Shown here: in pieces, positions 1-6,480 of the stretch
Layout of the letters: every line of letters begins with the position of its first letter
Numbering within the stretch: the first letter of the stretch is position 1
Assembly (NCBI GenBank): GCA_020054355.1
Contig: JAGVLI010000894.1
Coordinates: 1-11,140, forward strand
Length of the DNA stretch: 11,140 nucleotides
Source of the DNA: Planctomycetales bacterium
GTDB lineage: Bacteria; Planctomycetota; Planctomycetia; Gemmatales; Gemmataceae
Direction: 5' to 3'
Notes under the pieces: model-generated
Told to the model about the DNA's origin: nothing
What the model saw: the letters and a program-made list of their open reading frames with translations, nothing else
The model's database searches: none
Program-made: the position numbers and the translations under genes

Positions 1-76
1 GGAGCACCACCGACGACTGCCGACGCAGGGCATCGAGCAATTGCGGCAAGACAGGATCGATGGGCAGAGGAATCAC
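1..76 (-). CDS. hrpB: N-terminal fragment of a probable HrpB-type ATP-dependent helicase (runs off the left edge)
   Basis: Reading the minus strand from about position 76 to the window edge gives an open frame containing PLPIDPVLPQLLDALRRQ followed by SSVVL. This matches the usual opening of the DExH helicase HrpB (a short PLPIDxxLPxLLxALR segment and a hydrophobic strand just before the Walker A loop). The P-loop itself, APPGAGKT in the family, would lie immediately outside the window. The likely start is GTG at 76-74; no in-frame ATG exists before the upstream stop and no convincing ribosome binding site is visible, so the start is uncertain. The CoxG-like gene ends 26 nt upstream on the same strand, so the two could be co-transcribed. 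Only about 25 residues are seen, so the family call rests on recognising a short motif; the reading frame is more certain than the name. Confidence 0.55.
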   Translation of the reverse strand, partial: MIPLPIDPVLPQLLDALRRQSSVVL

Positions 77-102
77 GAGAAGACTATTGAGGATTGCTGA
101 AT

Positions 103-549
103 TCAGGCGCTAGCCAGCCTGGCCTTGACCGATTCCCAAACGTCGGCAATCACCTTCTGGGCCGCTCCCTTGAGCAGCATCTGCGGCGTGGCCTTGAGCA
201 AGCCGCCGAGATTGGTCACGTCGGCCGACCAGTGGACGCGGCTGCCGTTGCCCTGCTCCGTGAAGGACAGGGCCATTTCCACGTCGTTGCTGCTGCCGAT
301 GCCCTTGCCGTGGCAAAGCAGTTTCAGGGACTTGCCTTCGACCGCTTCCACGATTTTCAGGGTCACGCTCAGAGTGCCGCGCACGAAGGTGAAGCCGGGG
401 CGGACCTTGCAGGTGGCCAGCTGGGGCGAAACGTGCTCGACCGACTCCGCGTTGGGGATGCAGCCGACGAGGAATTTCAGGTCGCTCAGTTTGAACCAGA
501 CGACCGGCAACGGCAACGCGAAAACTTGATCGCCCTCGAAGTGGAGCAT
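103..549 (-). CDS. CoxG-like SRPBCC (START/Bet v1 fold) protein
   Basis: This is a 148-residue cytosolic protein with no signal peptide or membrane segment. The N-terminus (MLHFEGDQVFALP, then VVWFKLSDLKFLVGCIPNAE) has the pattern of the CoxG/SRPBCC family: a first beta strand, a helix with W-x-x-L-x-D, and a C-I-P-x-A/G turn. The C-terminus ends in an amphipathic helix (KGAAQKVIADVWESVKARL) that would cover the ligand cavity. Length fits a single SRPBCC domain. The family binds hydrophobic ligands; CoxG itself helps carbon monoxide dehydrogenase maturation, but no CO dehydrogenase gene is visible, so the ligand and role are unknown. I chose ATG 549 because AAAGGA lies 11 nt upstream; an upstream in-frame start near 594 would add 15 residues unlike the family. 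It is divergent from the SGNH hydrolase gene and probably in one unit with the helicase fragment. Confidence 0.85.
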   Translation of the reverse strand: MLHFEGDQVFALPLPVVWFKLSDLKFLVGCIPNAESVEHVSPQLATCKVRPGFTFVRGTLSVTLKIVEAVEGKSLKLLCHGKGIGSSNDVEMALSFTEQGNGSRVHWSADVTNLGGLLKATPQMLLKGAAQKVIADVWESVKARLASA

Positions 550-734
550 GATGACGGCGGTCCTTTCGGGTCGTGGAGAGGCCAAGACTACCATCTAGGT
601 TGGCAAAACCAACCAGGCGCGGCAAGGGGAATGCCAGGCGCGTGAAATGTGGCCGCGAGAGTGTGCAGCGAGCGGGCTGCTGGTAAGATGGCTGGCAGCC
701 TGCTCGAACTGTCGCATGTTTCTGGAGAACTTCG

Positions 735-1838
735 ATGTCCTTCCTCGCGCGTGCGCTTCGTGTTGCCGTAGTATGCCTGGCGGTGCTGCCCTGCCTGGCT
801 GCCGCGGAGCCAGTGACAGCCCCTAAGATCGAGTTCCCCTTCCAGGAAGGCGATCACCTGGTCATCATGGGCAGTTCCTCGACGGGCATTGGCATCTGGC
901 CGAAGACGATTCAATTCCTGCTGACCACGCGCCATCCGGAACTGAAAGTCCGCAGCACGCGCCACACGGCAGGCACCTTCGGGCAAGCGCTGGAGAAGAT
1001 CGACCAATGGCTGATTGATTCCAAGCCGACCATCGTGCTGTTCAACTTCGGCGGCAACGACGCCAACGCGGGCGAAAAGGGTCTGCCGGGCTTCAAGGCC
1101 AACATCGACAAGATCGCCGCCAAGGTCAAGGAGGCCGGCGCCCGACCCATCCTGATGACCCACCAGTCCGGGGACGTGCGCAAGGCCGGCAAGGATCCTC
1201 TGGCCCGCCGCAAGCTCTACGCCGAGGAAATGATCGCCCATGCCAAGGAAAAGAACTGGCCGGTGATCGACACGCATCACCCGCTGGAAGACCTGCAAAC
1301 GGCGGGGCAGAAGGACGACGAGGCGTACACGATCCTGAGCGACAGCATCCACCTGACGGAACCGGCCTACATCGCCTGGGGCTACTACCTCTACGAGCGC
1401 TGTAACCCACCCGCGCGGGAAAGCGCCGCCACGCTGACGGCCAAGGGCGAAGTGACGGCCAGCACGCGCTGCAAGATCGGCGACGTGAAAGTCGAGCCGG
1501 ACGGGCTGACCTTCACCCGCGCCGACGAAGTGCTGCCGATCCTGCCGCCGATCGCGCTGCCGCCCCGCCGCCATGTGCCGCTGGAGAAGTTCTCGCAGTA
1601 CCTGCTGAAAGTGACCGGCCTGCCCGAAGGCGCCTATGAAATCCGCGTGGAAGGCAAGCCGGTCGGCGCGGTCGATGCCAAGGCGCTCGCCGAAGGGGTC
1701 AATCTCAACAGCGTGTTGCTCGACAGCAAGAACCCGGCTCCCTGGGAAGCTTTGGCGAAAGACCTCTGGGCGGGCAAAGCGGTCGATCAGGTGGGCAAGA
1801 CTTCGTGGAAGTTTCAAGTGCAGCGGCAGCCGAAGTGA
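735..1838 (+). CDS. Secreted SGNH/GDSL-type hydrolase
   Basis: This 367-residue exported protein starts with a signal peptide (MSFLARALRVAVVCLAVLP, cleavage likely after the Ala triplet near residue 24). The SGNH blocks are in order: GSSST at 46-50 replaces GDSxT, putting the nucleophile at Ser48; a block II Gly near 80 (TAGTFG); FGGND at 105-109 with oxyanion-hole Asn108; and DSIH at 203-206 supplying the catalytic Asp203 and His206. The family hydrolyses ester bonds in lipids or carbohydrates, and such planctomycete proteins are often acetyl-esterase-like, but the substrate is not deducible here. About 150 residues follow the catalytic domain without a recognised motif. ATG 735 has GGAGA six nt upstream. 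The Asp normally after the block I Gly is Ser here, unusual but compatible with the fold. The gene stands alone, divergent from the CoxG-like gene. Confidence 0.88.
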   Translation: MSFLARALRVAVVCLAVLPCLAAAEPVTAPKIEFPFQEGDHLVIMGSSSTGIGIWPKTIQFLLTTRHPELKVRSTRHTAGTFGQALEKIDQWLIDSKPTIVLFNFGGNDANAGEKGLPGFKANIDKIAAKVKEAGARPILMTHQSGDVRKAGKDPLARRKLYAEEMIAHAKEKNWPVIDTHHPLEDLQTAGQKDDEAYTILSDSIHLTEPAYIAWGYYLYERCNPPARESAATLTAKGEVTASTRCKIGDVKVEPDGLTFTRADEVLPILPPIALPPRRHVPLEKFSQYLLKVTGLPEGAYEIRVEGKPVGAVDAKALAEGVNLNSVLLDSKNPAPWEALAKDLWAGKAVDQVGKTSWKFQVQRQPK

Positions 1839-1928
1839 GCGTTACGCCCGCGATCATCAGCTTCGGAACAATCGCGGAGCATGGCTGACTCGTCTATATA
1901 AGGGAAATAGTTTCGACATGGTTCATTC

Positions 1929-2049
1929 GAGCAATTCGCCGACGGATGTAGCACAGGGTAGGCATGGTCCGCACAGCGGACCCTACGAAATTCCGTAGGG
2001 TCCGCTGTGCGGACCGAACGACGCCGCTACAGTCGGTTATGAATTGCTC
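1929..2049. repeat. Possible 121-bp cassette bounded by 9-bp inverted repeats
   Basis: GAGCAATTC at 1929-1937 is exactly complementary to GAATTGCTC at 2041-2049. Both arms lead inward, 23 nt from their outer end, to a GTAG (1948-1951 on plus, 2030-2027 on minus), and the REP-like pair sits between. The similar GAGCAGTT...GTAG leader at 9616-9640 suggests these are parts of a larger repeat. The boundaries are an inference from symmetry only. Confidence 0.4.
1966..2015. repeat. REP-like inverted pair, GTAG ends facing inward
   Basis: Two copies of a 21-nt unit face each other. The minus-strand copy is 1966-1986 and the plus-strand copy 1995-2015. Each unit is GTAG followed by stem GGTCCGC, loop TGT and stem GCGGACC, a perfect 7-bp hairpin. 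Together they form 22-bp perfect arms (1966-1987 and 1994-2015) around a 6-nt centre, aaattc. A 5' GTAG tetranucleotide next to a short imperfect or perfect hairpin is the signature of REP sequences handled by RAYT (TnpA_REP) transposases. The right edge is 57 nt before the ATG of the cytochrome gene, so the hairpin may be in its 5' leader. No U-run follows, which argues against a simple terminator. Confidence 0.85.
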
Positions 2050-2072
2050 TAGCAAATGCTCAGGAGAGGGCC

Positions 2073-5000
2073 ATGAAGCTGTCTCGGTTCGTCTGTTCGC
2101 TGCCCTTTCTCTTTTCGGCTTCAACGATGGCCGCCGCCGAGGAAGCCTCCGCCCTGGCGAAGAAGGCCCAGGCCGTCCTCAAAGCCAACTGTTACCGCTG
2201 CCACGGCCAGGATGGCGCGGTCGAAGGCGGCATGAATTACATGCTCGATCTCGATAAGCTCGTGCAGCGCAAGAAAGTGGTGCCTGGCAACCCCGACAAG
2301 TCGCCGCTCTACAAGAAGATCGTCAACAACCTGATGCCCCCGCCCGATGAGAAGCCGCGGCCCAGCGACGCCGAGCGCGACATCCTCAAACAATGGATCG
2401 AAGCCGGCGCCCCGCGTGGCGGCACGGAGATCGCGAAACGGCAGCCGATCACCGAGACGGATGTCACCCGGCTGATGCTGGCCGATCTGGACAACCTCGA
2501 GCCGCGTGCCCGGCGCTTCACGCGCTACTTCAGCCTGGCACACCTGTACAACGCCGGCCTCGGCGAAGACGAACTGCAGACCTATCGCAACGCCCTGGCC
2601 AAGCTGGTCAACAGCCTGTCCTGGCATCCGCGTCTGACGCCGCCAGCGGCCATCGATCCGGCGAAGACCGTTTTTCGCATCGACCTCCGGCAATACATGT
2701 GGGACCACAACCTCTGGAACCGCGTTCTCGTCGAATATCCCTACGGCGTCTTCCAGGATACCGCCGCCGCCAAGGCGGTCTCCGTGGCCACCGCGACGCG
2801 CATGCCCTGCGTCCGCGCCGACTGGTTCCTGGCGGCCGCGTCCCGCGCCCCGCTCTACTACGACCTCTTGCAGACGCCGCAGCAGGTGGCCGAGCTGGAA
2901 CGGCAGCTGCGCGTCGATGTGCTGCTCAACATCCAGCAGGAGCGCGTCGCGCGGGCCGGCTTCAACGGCTCCGGGGTTTCGCGCAATAACCGGGTCCTCG
3001 AACGTCACGATGCCATCCACGGCGCCTACTGGAAGACCTACGACTTCAATGAGGTGCCCCAGAACCTGGTCGATCGGCAAAACCTGCTGCCCGACAAGCG
3101 CAACATCTTCGCCTACCCGCTGGGGCCGGGCGGCCTGGACAACCATTTTCAGCATGCCGGCGGCGAGGTGATTTACAACCTGCCGAATGGCTTGCACGCC
3201 TTCATGCTCATCAACGCCAATGGCATCCGGCTGGACAAAGCGCCGACGCCGATCGTCAGCGACCCGAAGCGGCCCGATCGCGCCGTGGAAGCGGGCTTGT
3301 CCTGCATGTCGTGCCATGTGCGCGGCATCAACTTCAAGGACGACCAGGTGCGCGAGTACGTGGAAAAGAACCCGAGGTCGTTTCCGCGCGCCGACCGGGA
3401 ACTCATCAAGGCGCTCTATCCGCCGAAGGACAAGATGCGCGAACTGATGGAACGCGATGCCGCCCAGTTCAAGAAAGCGGTCGAGCAGACCGGGGCCAAG
3501 GTCAGCACCACGGAAACCATCACGACGATGGTGCTGCGCTATGAAGCGGACCTCGACCTGCCAACGGCGGCGGCGGAAATCGGCCTGGAACCCGAGGAAT
3601 TCGTCAAGAGGCTCGGCGAATCCGAGGTGCTGTCGCGCAACTTCGGTTCCCTACAGGTCGATGGCGGCACGGTGGCCCGGCAGGTGTTCATCCAGGCGTT
3701 CGGCGATATCGTCAAGGAACTGCGCCGGGGCATCCTGTTTCAATCGACGCAGATCGGCCAGAACCTGCCCGACAACACCGGCGAGATCGATCCGCTCGAA
3801 GGCCGGACCAGTTCGGCCAACAGCATGGCGTTCACCGCTGATGGCAAGTTCGCCCTCTTCGCCAGCGCCGACAAGACGGTGATCCTGCGGGACCTCGACG
3901 CCAACCGGGAGCTGCGCCGCTTCGTCGGCCACACGGCTTCCGTCTGGAGCTTGGCGGTTTCGCCCGATGGCCAGCTGGCCCTGTCTGGCGGCGCGGACAA
4001 TCTGGTTCGCCTCTGGGAAGTCGGCACCGGCCGGGAACTGAAGACGCTGCGGGGCCATACCGCGCTGGTAACCAGCGTCGCCTTTTCGTCCGACGGCCTG
4101 CGCGCCCTCACTGGCAGCTACGATCAGACGGTGATCCTCTGGGACTTGAAATACGGCAAGGAACTGGGCCGCTTCGAGGGGCCGGCGCGCTTCATCAATT
4201 GCGTCACGTTCCTGGCCGACGACAAGCGAGCGCTGATCGGCGGCGACAAGTCATTGAAGCTCTACGACCTGACGCGCGGCGTGGAAATCGCCGCGTTCGA
4301 GGGCCACGGCGATGCGGTGGTATCCGTCGCGGTCTCGCCCGACGGCAAACGCATCCTCACCGGCGGCGACGACCAAACCATGCAGCTCTGGGATTTGGAG
4401 AAGAAGCAACGGCTCAAACTCTTTCGCGGCCACACCGGGCCGGTCAAGAGCGTCGCGTTTTCGCCCAACGGCAAGTGGGCGCTCTCCGGCAGCGCGGACG
4501 GCACGGTGCGGCTCTGGGACATCGGCAGCGGCAAGGAACTCGGTAAGTTCAGCAAACACGCCGACGAAGTGATTGCGGCGACCTTCACCAGCGACGGCGG
4601 ACAGACCCTGTCGGGCAGCCGCGATGGCGACATACGCTTCTGGAGCCTGGCCAAGTTCGCGAAGACGACGCCCTATCCGGAGCCAAGGACCGTCGAGGAC
4701 GGCCCGATGGTGCCGGTGCAAGGCGAGCTGAAACCGGCCGGAGTCATCCGCGTGGGCGCGACCATTGGCAGCTTCTTCCTGTCGCCGGATCGCAAGTCGC
4801 TTTACTACCTGAATGCGTCCGAGGGCAAAATCGCTCGCGTGGATACAGCGCGCTTCCATCGCGAGCAGGTGTTGCCGCTGGACGCCCGCACGGAAGCCCT
4901 GTTCCAGCCGCGCGACGGCAAGTCGCTCTATGCCATCGCCTCGGTCAACGGCCACGGCAAACGGCCGTTGGAAGGGATCGTGCAAGTTATTGATCCGGTT

Positions 5001-5705
5001 ACCTTGAAACTTCAAAAGTCGTTCCAGATCGCTGCCGACCCCTTCGACGGCGTCGCGACCGATGCGGGCATCGTCTACCTGAGCGGCGGCAGCGGCGATT
5101 GGAGCGACGTGGCGATCATCGACGTGGCAGCGGAGAAGATCGTCGGTCGCTTTGGCGGCGTCTGGAATCGTTCCTTCCTGAAGCTGTCGCCCGCGCAGGA
5201 TCGGCTGTTCTTCTCCAGCCAGGGTGTCTCGCCGGCCACGCTCGATACGCTCTTCCTGCCAGGAAAGACCGATGAGAAACCGCTGCAATACCGGGCGCCG
5301 ACCGTGGAGCGCCGGCCGCTGGGCGGCGATTTTCTGGTCAGCCCTGATGGCAAGTTTCTGTTCTGTAAGACCGGTACGGTCCTGAAGCTGGCGGCCGAGC
5401 GCGACGAGGATTTGCAGCCGGTGCGCTTCCTGGAGCCGTTCCTGGCGGGTGCCGTCGATCCCGAATCCAAGGCCGTGCTGTTGTTGACCGCCGACGGCTC
5501 GCTCAAGCACTACAGCTATCCGGAATTCAAGCTGCGCGGGACCTATCGGCTGGGCATCGTCGGCTATCAGGCGGCGTTCGACGGCAAGACCGGCAGGCTG
5601 TACGTGGCGGGCTTCGATCCGCAGCAACTGGCCCAGCGGCCCGGCGGCAAGGGCTTGGGGGATGTGTATCGGTTCGACCTGCGTGCATGGATCGCTGGGA
5701 AATAA
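2073..5705 (+). CDS. Secreted PSCyt1-type cytochrome c fused to WD40 and a second C-terminal propeller
   Basis: This 1210-residue exported protein begins with a signal peptide (about residues 1-22, ending TMAAA). A PSCyt1-like cytochrome domain follows: CYRCH at 40-44 binds haem c, Met88 in NNLMPPP is the likely axial ligand, and the domain closes with LKQWIEAGAP. Residues ~110-520 form a planctomycete-type middle region I cannot name; it contains a second CxxCH, CMSCH at 411-415, so two haems are likely. Residues ~580-862 carry seven WD40 repeats (GH...LWD/LYD/FWS ends), enough for one closed beta-propeller. Residues ~889-1210 repeat SPDxK-type blades and probably form a second propeller. 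The protein probably works in periplasmic electron transfer or substrate binding, but no partner is encoded nearby. ATG 2073 has AGGAG six nt upstream. Repeat 4 (FINCVTF...LYDL) lacks the usual GH, a common degeneracy. Confidence 0.9.
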   Translation: MKLSRFVCSLPFLFSASTMAAAEEASALAKKAQAVLKANCYRCHGQDGAVEGGMNYMLDLDKLVQRKKVVPGNPDKSPLYKKIVNNLMPPPDEKPRPSDAERDILKQWIEAGAPRGGTEIAKRQPITETDVTRLMLADLDNLEPRARRFTRYFSLAHLYNAGLGEDELQTYRNALAKLVNSLSWHPRLTPPAAIDPAKTVFRIDLRQYMWDHNLWNRVLVEYPYGVFQDTAAAKAVSVATATRMPCVRADWFLAAASRAPLYYDLLQTPQQVAELERQLRVDVLLNIQQERVARAGFNGSGVSRNNRVLERHDAIHGAYWKTYDFNEVPQNLVDRQNLLPDKRNIFAYPLGPGGLDNHFQHAGGEVIYNLPNGLHAFMLINANGIRLDKAPTPIVSDPKRPDRAVEAGLSCMSCHVRGINFKDDQVREYVEKNPRSFPRADRELIKALYPPKDKMRELMERDAAQFKKAVEQTGAKVSTTETITTMVLRYEADLDLPTAAAEIGLEPEEFVKRLGESEVLSRNFGSLQVDGGTVARQVFIQAFGDIVKELRRGILFQSTQIGQNLPDNTGEIDPLEGRTSSANSMAFTADGKFALFASADKTVILRDLDANRELRRFVGHTASVWSLAVSPDGQLALSGGADNLVRLWEVGTGRELKTLRGHTALVTSVAFSSDGLRALTGSYDQTVILWDLKYGKELGRFEGPARFINCVTFLADDKRALIGGDKSLKLYDLTRGVEIAAFEGHGDAVVSVAVSPDGKRILTGGDDQTMQLWDLEKKQRLKLFRGHTGPVKSVAFSPNGKWALSGSADGTVRLWDIGSGKELGKFSKHADEVIAATFTSDGGQTLSGSRDGDIRFWSLAKFAKTTPYPEPRTVEDGPMVPVQGELKPAGVIRVGATIGSFFLSPDRKSLYYLNASEGKIARVDTARFHREQVLPLDARTEALFQPRDGKSLYAIASVNGHGKRPLEGIVQVIDPVTLKLQKSFQIAADPFDGVATDAGIVYLSGGSGDWSDVAIIDVAAEKIVGRFGGVWNRSFLKLSPAQDRLFFSSQGVSPATLDTLFLPGKTDEKPLQYRAPTVERRPLGGDFLVSPDGKFLFCKTGTVLKLAAERDEDLQPVRFLEPFLAGAVDPESKAVLLLTADGSLKHYSYPEFKLRGTYRLGIVGYQAAFDGKTGRLYVAGFDPQQLAQRPGGKGLGDVYRFDLRAWIAGK

Positions 5706-5742
5706 TGGTATCCATGCCGCGTTGTGCGCATCAGAAATGCTG

Positions 5743-6105
5743 TCACTTCAGCGTCACGGTCTTGGCCGGGTAGTTGATCGTCAGTTTGTGCCTGTACAAT
5801 AGCCCCACGCCAAGCAAGGGAACTTGACCGTCACTGCTGACAACCTCGACATCGCGCTCTCCGGTGAGCCAGTCGATCTTGCAACGGTATAGGTCGATCG
5901 GGACTTGAATGCCGGTTGCCAGTCGTGCGTAAGCAGTCGATTCCGACTCCAGCCCCAATTGCTGAATCAGCGACATTGGCGCCACCAGTTCGCCGCTGAA
6001 GCCGGTGTCGATCCACACTGTCCATTTCGCAGCTGCCCCGCTGGTCGGATGGCGGACTGCAATCTGCATGAGTGCCCGACCAACGCTATCGACTCGGCCC
6101 TTCAT
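5743..6105 (-). CDS. Single-domain retropepsin-like (clan AA) aspartic protease
   Basis: This is a 120-residue protein with one aspartic protease half-domain. The catalytic triad motif is DTG at 33-35, preceded by hydrophobic WTVWI and followed by FSGELVAP, the usual clan AA arrangement. A second hydrophobic-Gly segment, LLGVGLL, near residues 96-102 matches the second conserved strand of retropepsins, and the protein ends TVTLK. It should act as a homodimer because only one Asp is encoded. There is no signal peptide, so it is cytosolic. ATG 6105 is the best start: GGGGGAG stands six nt upstream, whereas the TTG at 6120 lies inside that site. The start lies 20 nt inside the end of the 88-residue gene upstream, so the two are translationally linked. 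Substrate unknown. It is convergent with the cytochrome gene, 37 nt apart. Confidence 0.85.
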   Translation of the reverse strand: MKGRVDSVGRALMQIAVRHPTSGAAAKWTVWIDTGFSGELVAPMSLIQQLGLESESTAYARLATGIQVPIDLYRCKIDWLTGERDVEVVSSDGQVPLLGVGLLYRHKLTINYPAKTVTLK

Positions 6106-6352
6106 CGGCGACTCCCCCAATCTCGACTACAGCCGCATGCCCGATACGCATCACAAATGAGATCTTGCCCGGATGTGCGGTCCTGGCAGCGTCAATAGCT
6201 TCCCTCATCGTGCTGCCAACAAAATAGTCGCCCGAGTCCGGCTCAATTGTTAGGAACTCATCGCGGTGCGCCGCTTCTAGGGCCGACTGCAAGCGCTCTT
6301 CGTAGATCGCCTTTGCCCGCCTTGAAATGTCCAAGGATTTGGGAGAAACCAT
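6086..6352 (-). CDS. Small conserved-looking protein paired with the aspartic protease
   Basis: This 88-residue soluble protein has no signal peptide. The N-terminal half is a charged helix (SRRAKAIYEERLQSALEAAH), then the strand-turn segment DEFLTIEPDSGDYFVG, a helix TMREAIDAARTAHP, and a final strand KISFVMRIGHAAVVEIGG. I recall proteins with this EPxSGDYFxG...AHP...FVxRxGH pattern beside clan AA proteases in cyanobacteria and planctomycetes, with no assigned function. I chose ATG 6352 because GGAGG is five nt upstream; the earlier ATG at 6364 has no such site and would add MEAA. It is the first gene of a two-gene unit and overlaps the protease start by 20 nt. It might be a substrate, inhibitor or antitoxin-like partner of the protease; none is shown. 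Base composition (about 56% GC by eye) is lower than the flanking genes. Confidence 0.8.
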   Translation of the reverse strand: MVSPKSLDISRRAKAIYEERLQSALEAAHRDEFLTIEPDSGDYFVGSTMREAIDAARTAHPGKISFVMRIGHAAVVEIGGVADEGPSR

Positions 6353-6480
6353 TGCAGCCTCCATCGTTCAAAGCCAGCCATACTTGCCGTTCGTCTATCG
6401 ACTGGCATTCGTATCTATTCTAGCGTAAGCTGCTGCGCAAGTCTTCCGCTGGTCATTCCTGCGTTGCAAAGGTGTCTCTC

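Larger units (their letters stand above)
1839..2072. other. Intergenic region with a REP-like inverted pair
   Basis: This 234-bp gap separates the SGNH hydrolase and cytochrome/WD40 genes. It holds a 22-bp-arm inverted repeat (1966-2015), 9-bp outer inverted repeats (GAGCAATTC 1929-1937 and its complement 2041-2049), and the ribosome binding site of the next gene (AGGAG, 2062-2066). A TATATA run at 1895-1900 could be a -10 box, but no matching -35 is visible. No coding frame here looks real. Confidence 0.6.

Noticed and set aside
35..46. Another GAGCAATT at the left edge as a fourth copy of the repeat leader
   Set aside because: It lies within the helicase-like reading frame, is not followed by GTAG or the hairpin, and is an 8-mer likely to occur by chance.
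94..645. 183-residue plus-strand open frame over the CoxG-like gene
   Set aside because: The minus strand encodes a recognisable SRPBCC domain with a ribosome binding site; the plus frame has none.
588..1817. 409-residue minus-strand open frame across the SGNH hydrolase gene
   Set aside because: It is antisense to a gene with signal peptide, catalytic motifs and a good ribosome binding site; its sequence is Arg/Gly/His/Gln-rich without family motifs, as expected for a high-GC shadow frame.
1895..1900. TATATA as a promoter -10 box for the cytochrome gene
   Set aside because: No -35-like hexamer is present at suitable spacing, and planctomycete promoter consensus is poorly defined.
1966..2015. 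The inverted repeat as a rho-independent terminator of the SGNH gene
   Set aside because: It is 127 nt after the stop, no T-run follows on either strand, and the identical unit recurs at 9637-9694 in another context.
2121..3317. 398-residue minus-strand open frame inside the cytochrome/WD40 gene
   Set aside because: It mirrors the codon structure of the real gene, has no recognisable domain and has low-complexity composition.
4251..5627. 458-residue minus-strand open frame opposite the WD40 and second propeller region
   Set aside because: Length alone is the only support; the plus strand carries clear WD40 repeats, and GC-rich third positions keep the opposite frame open.
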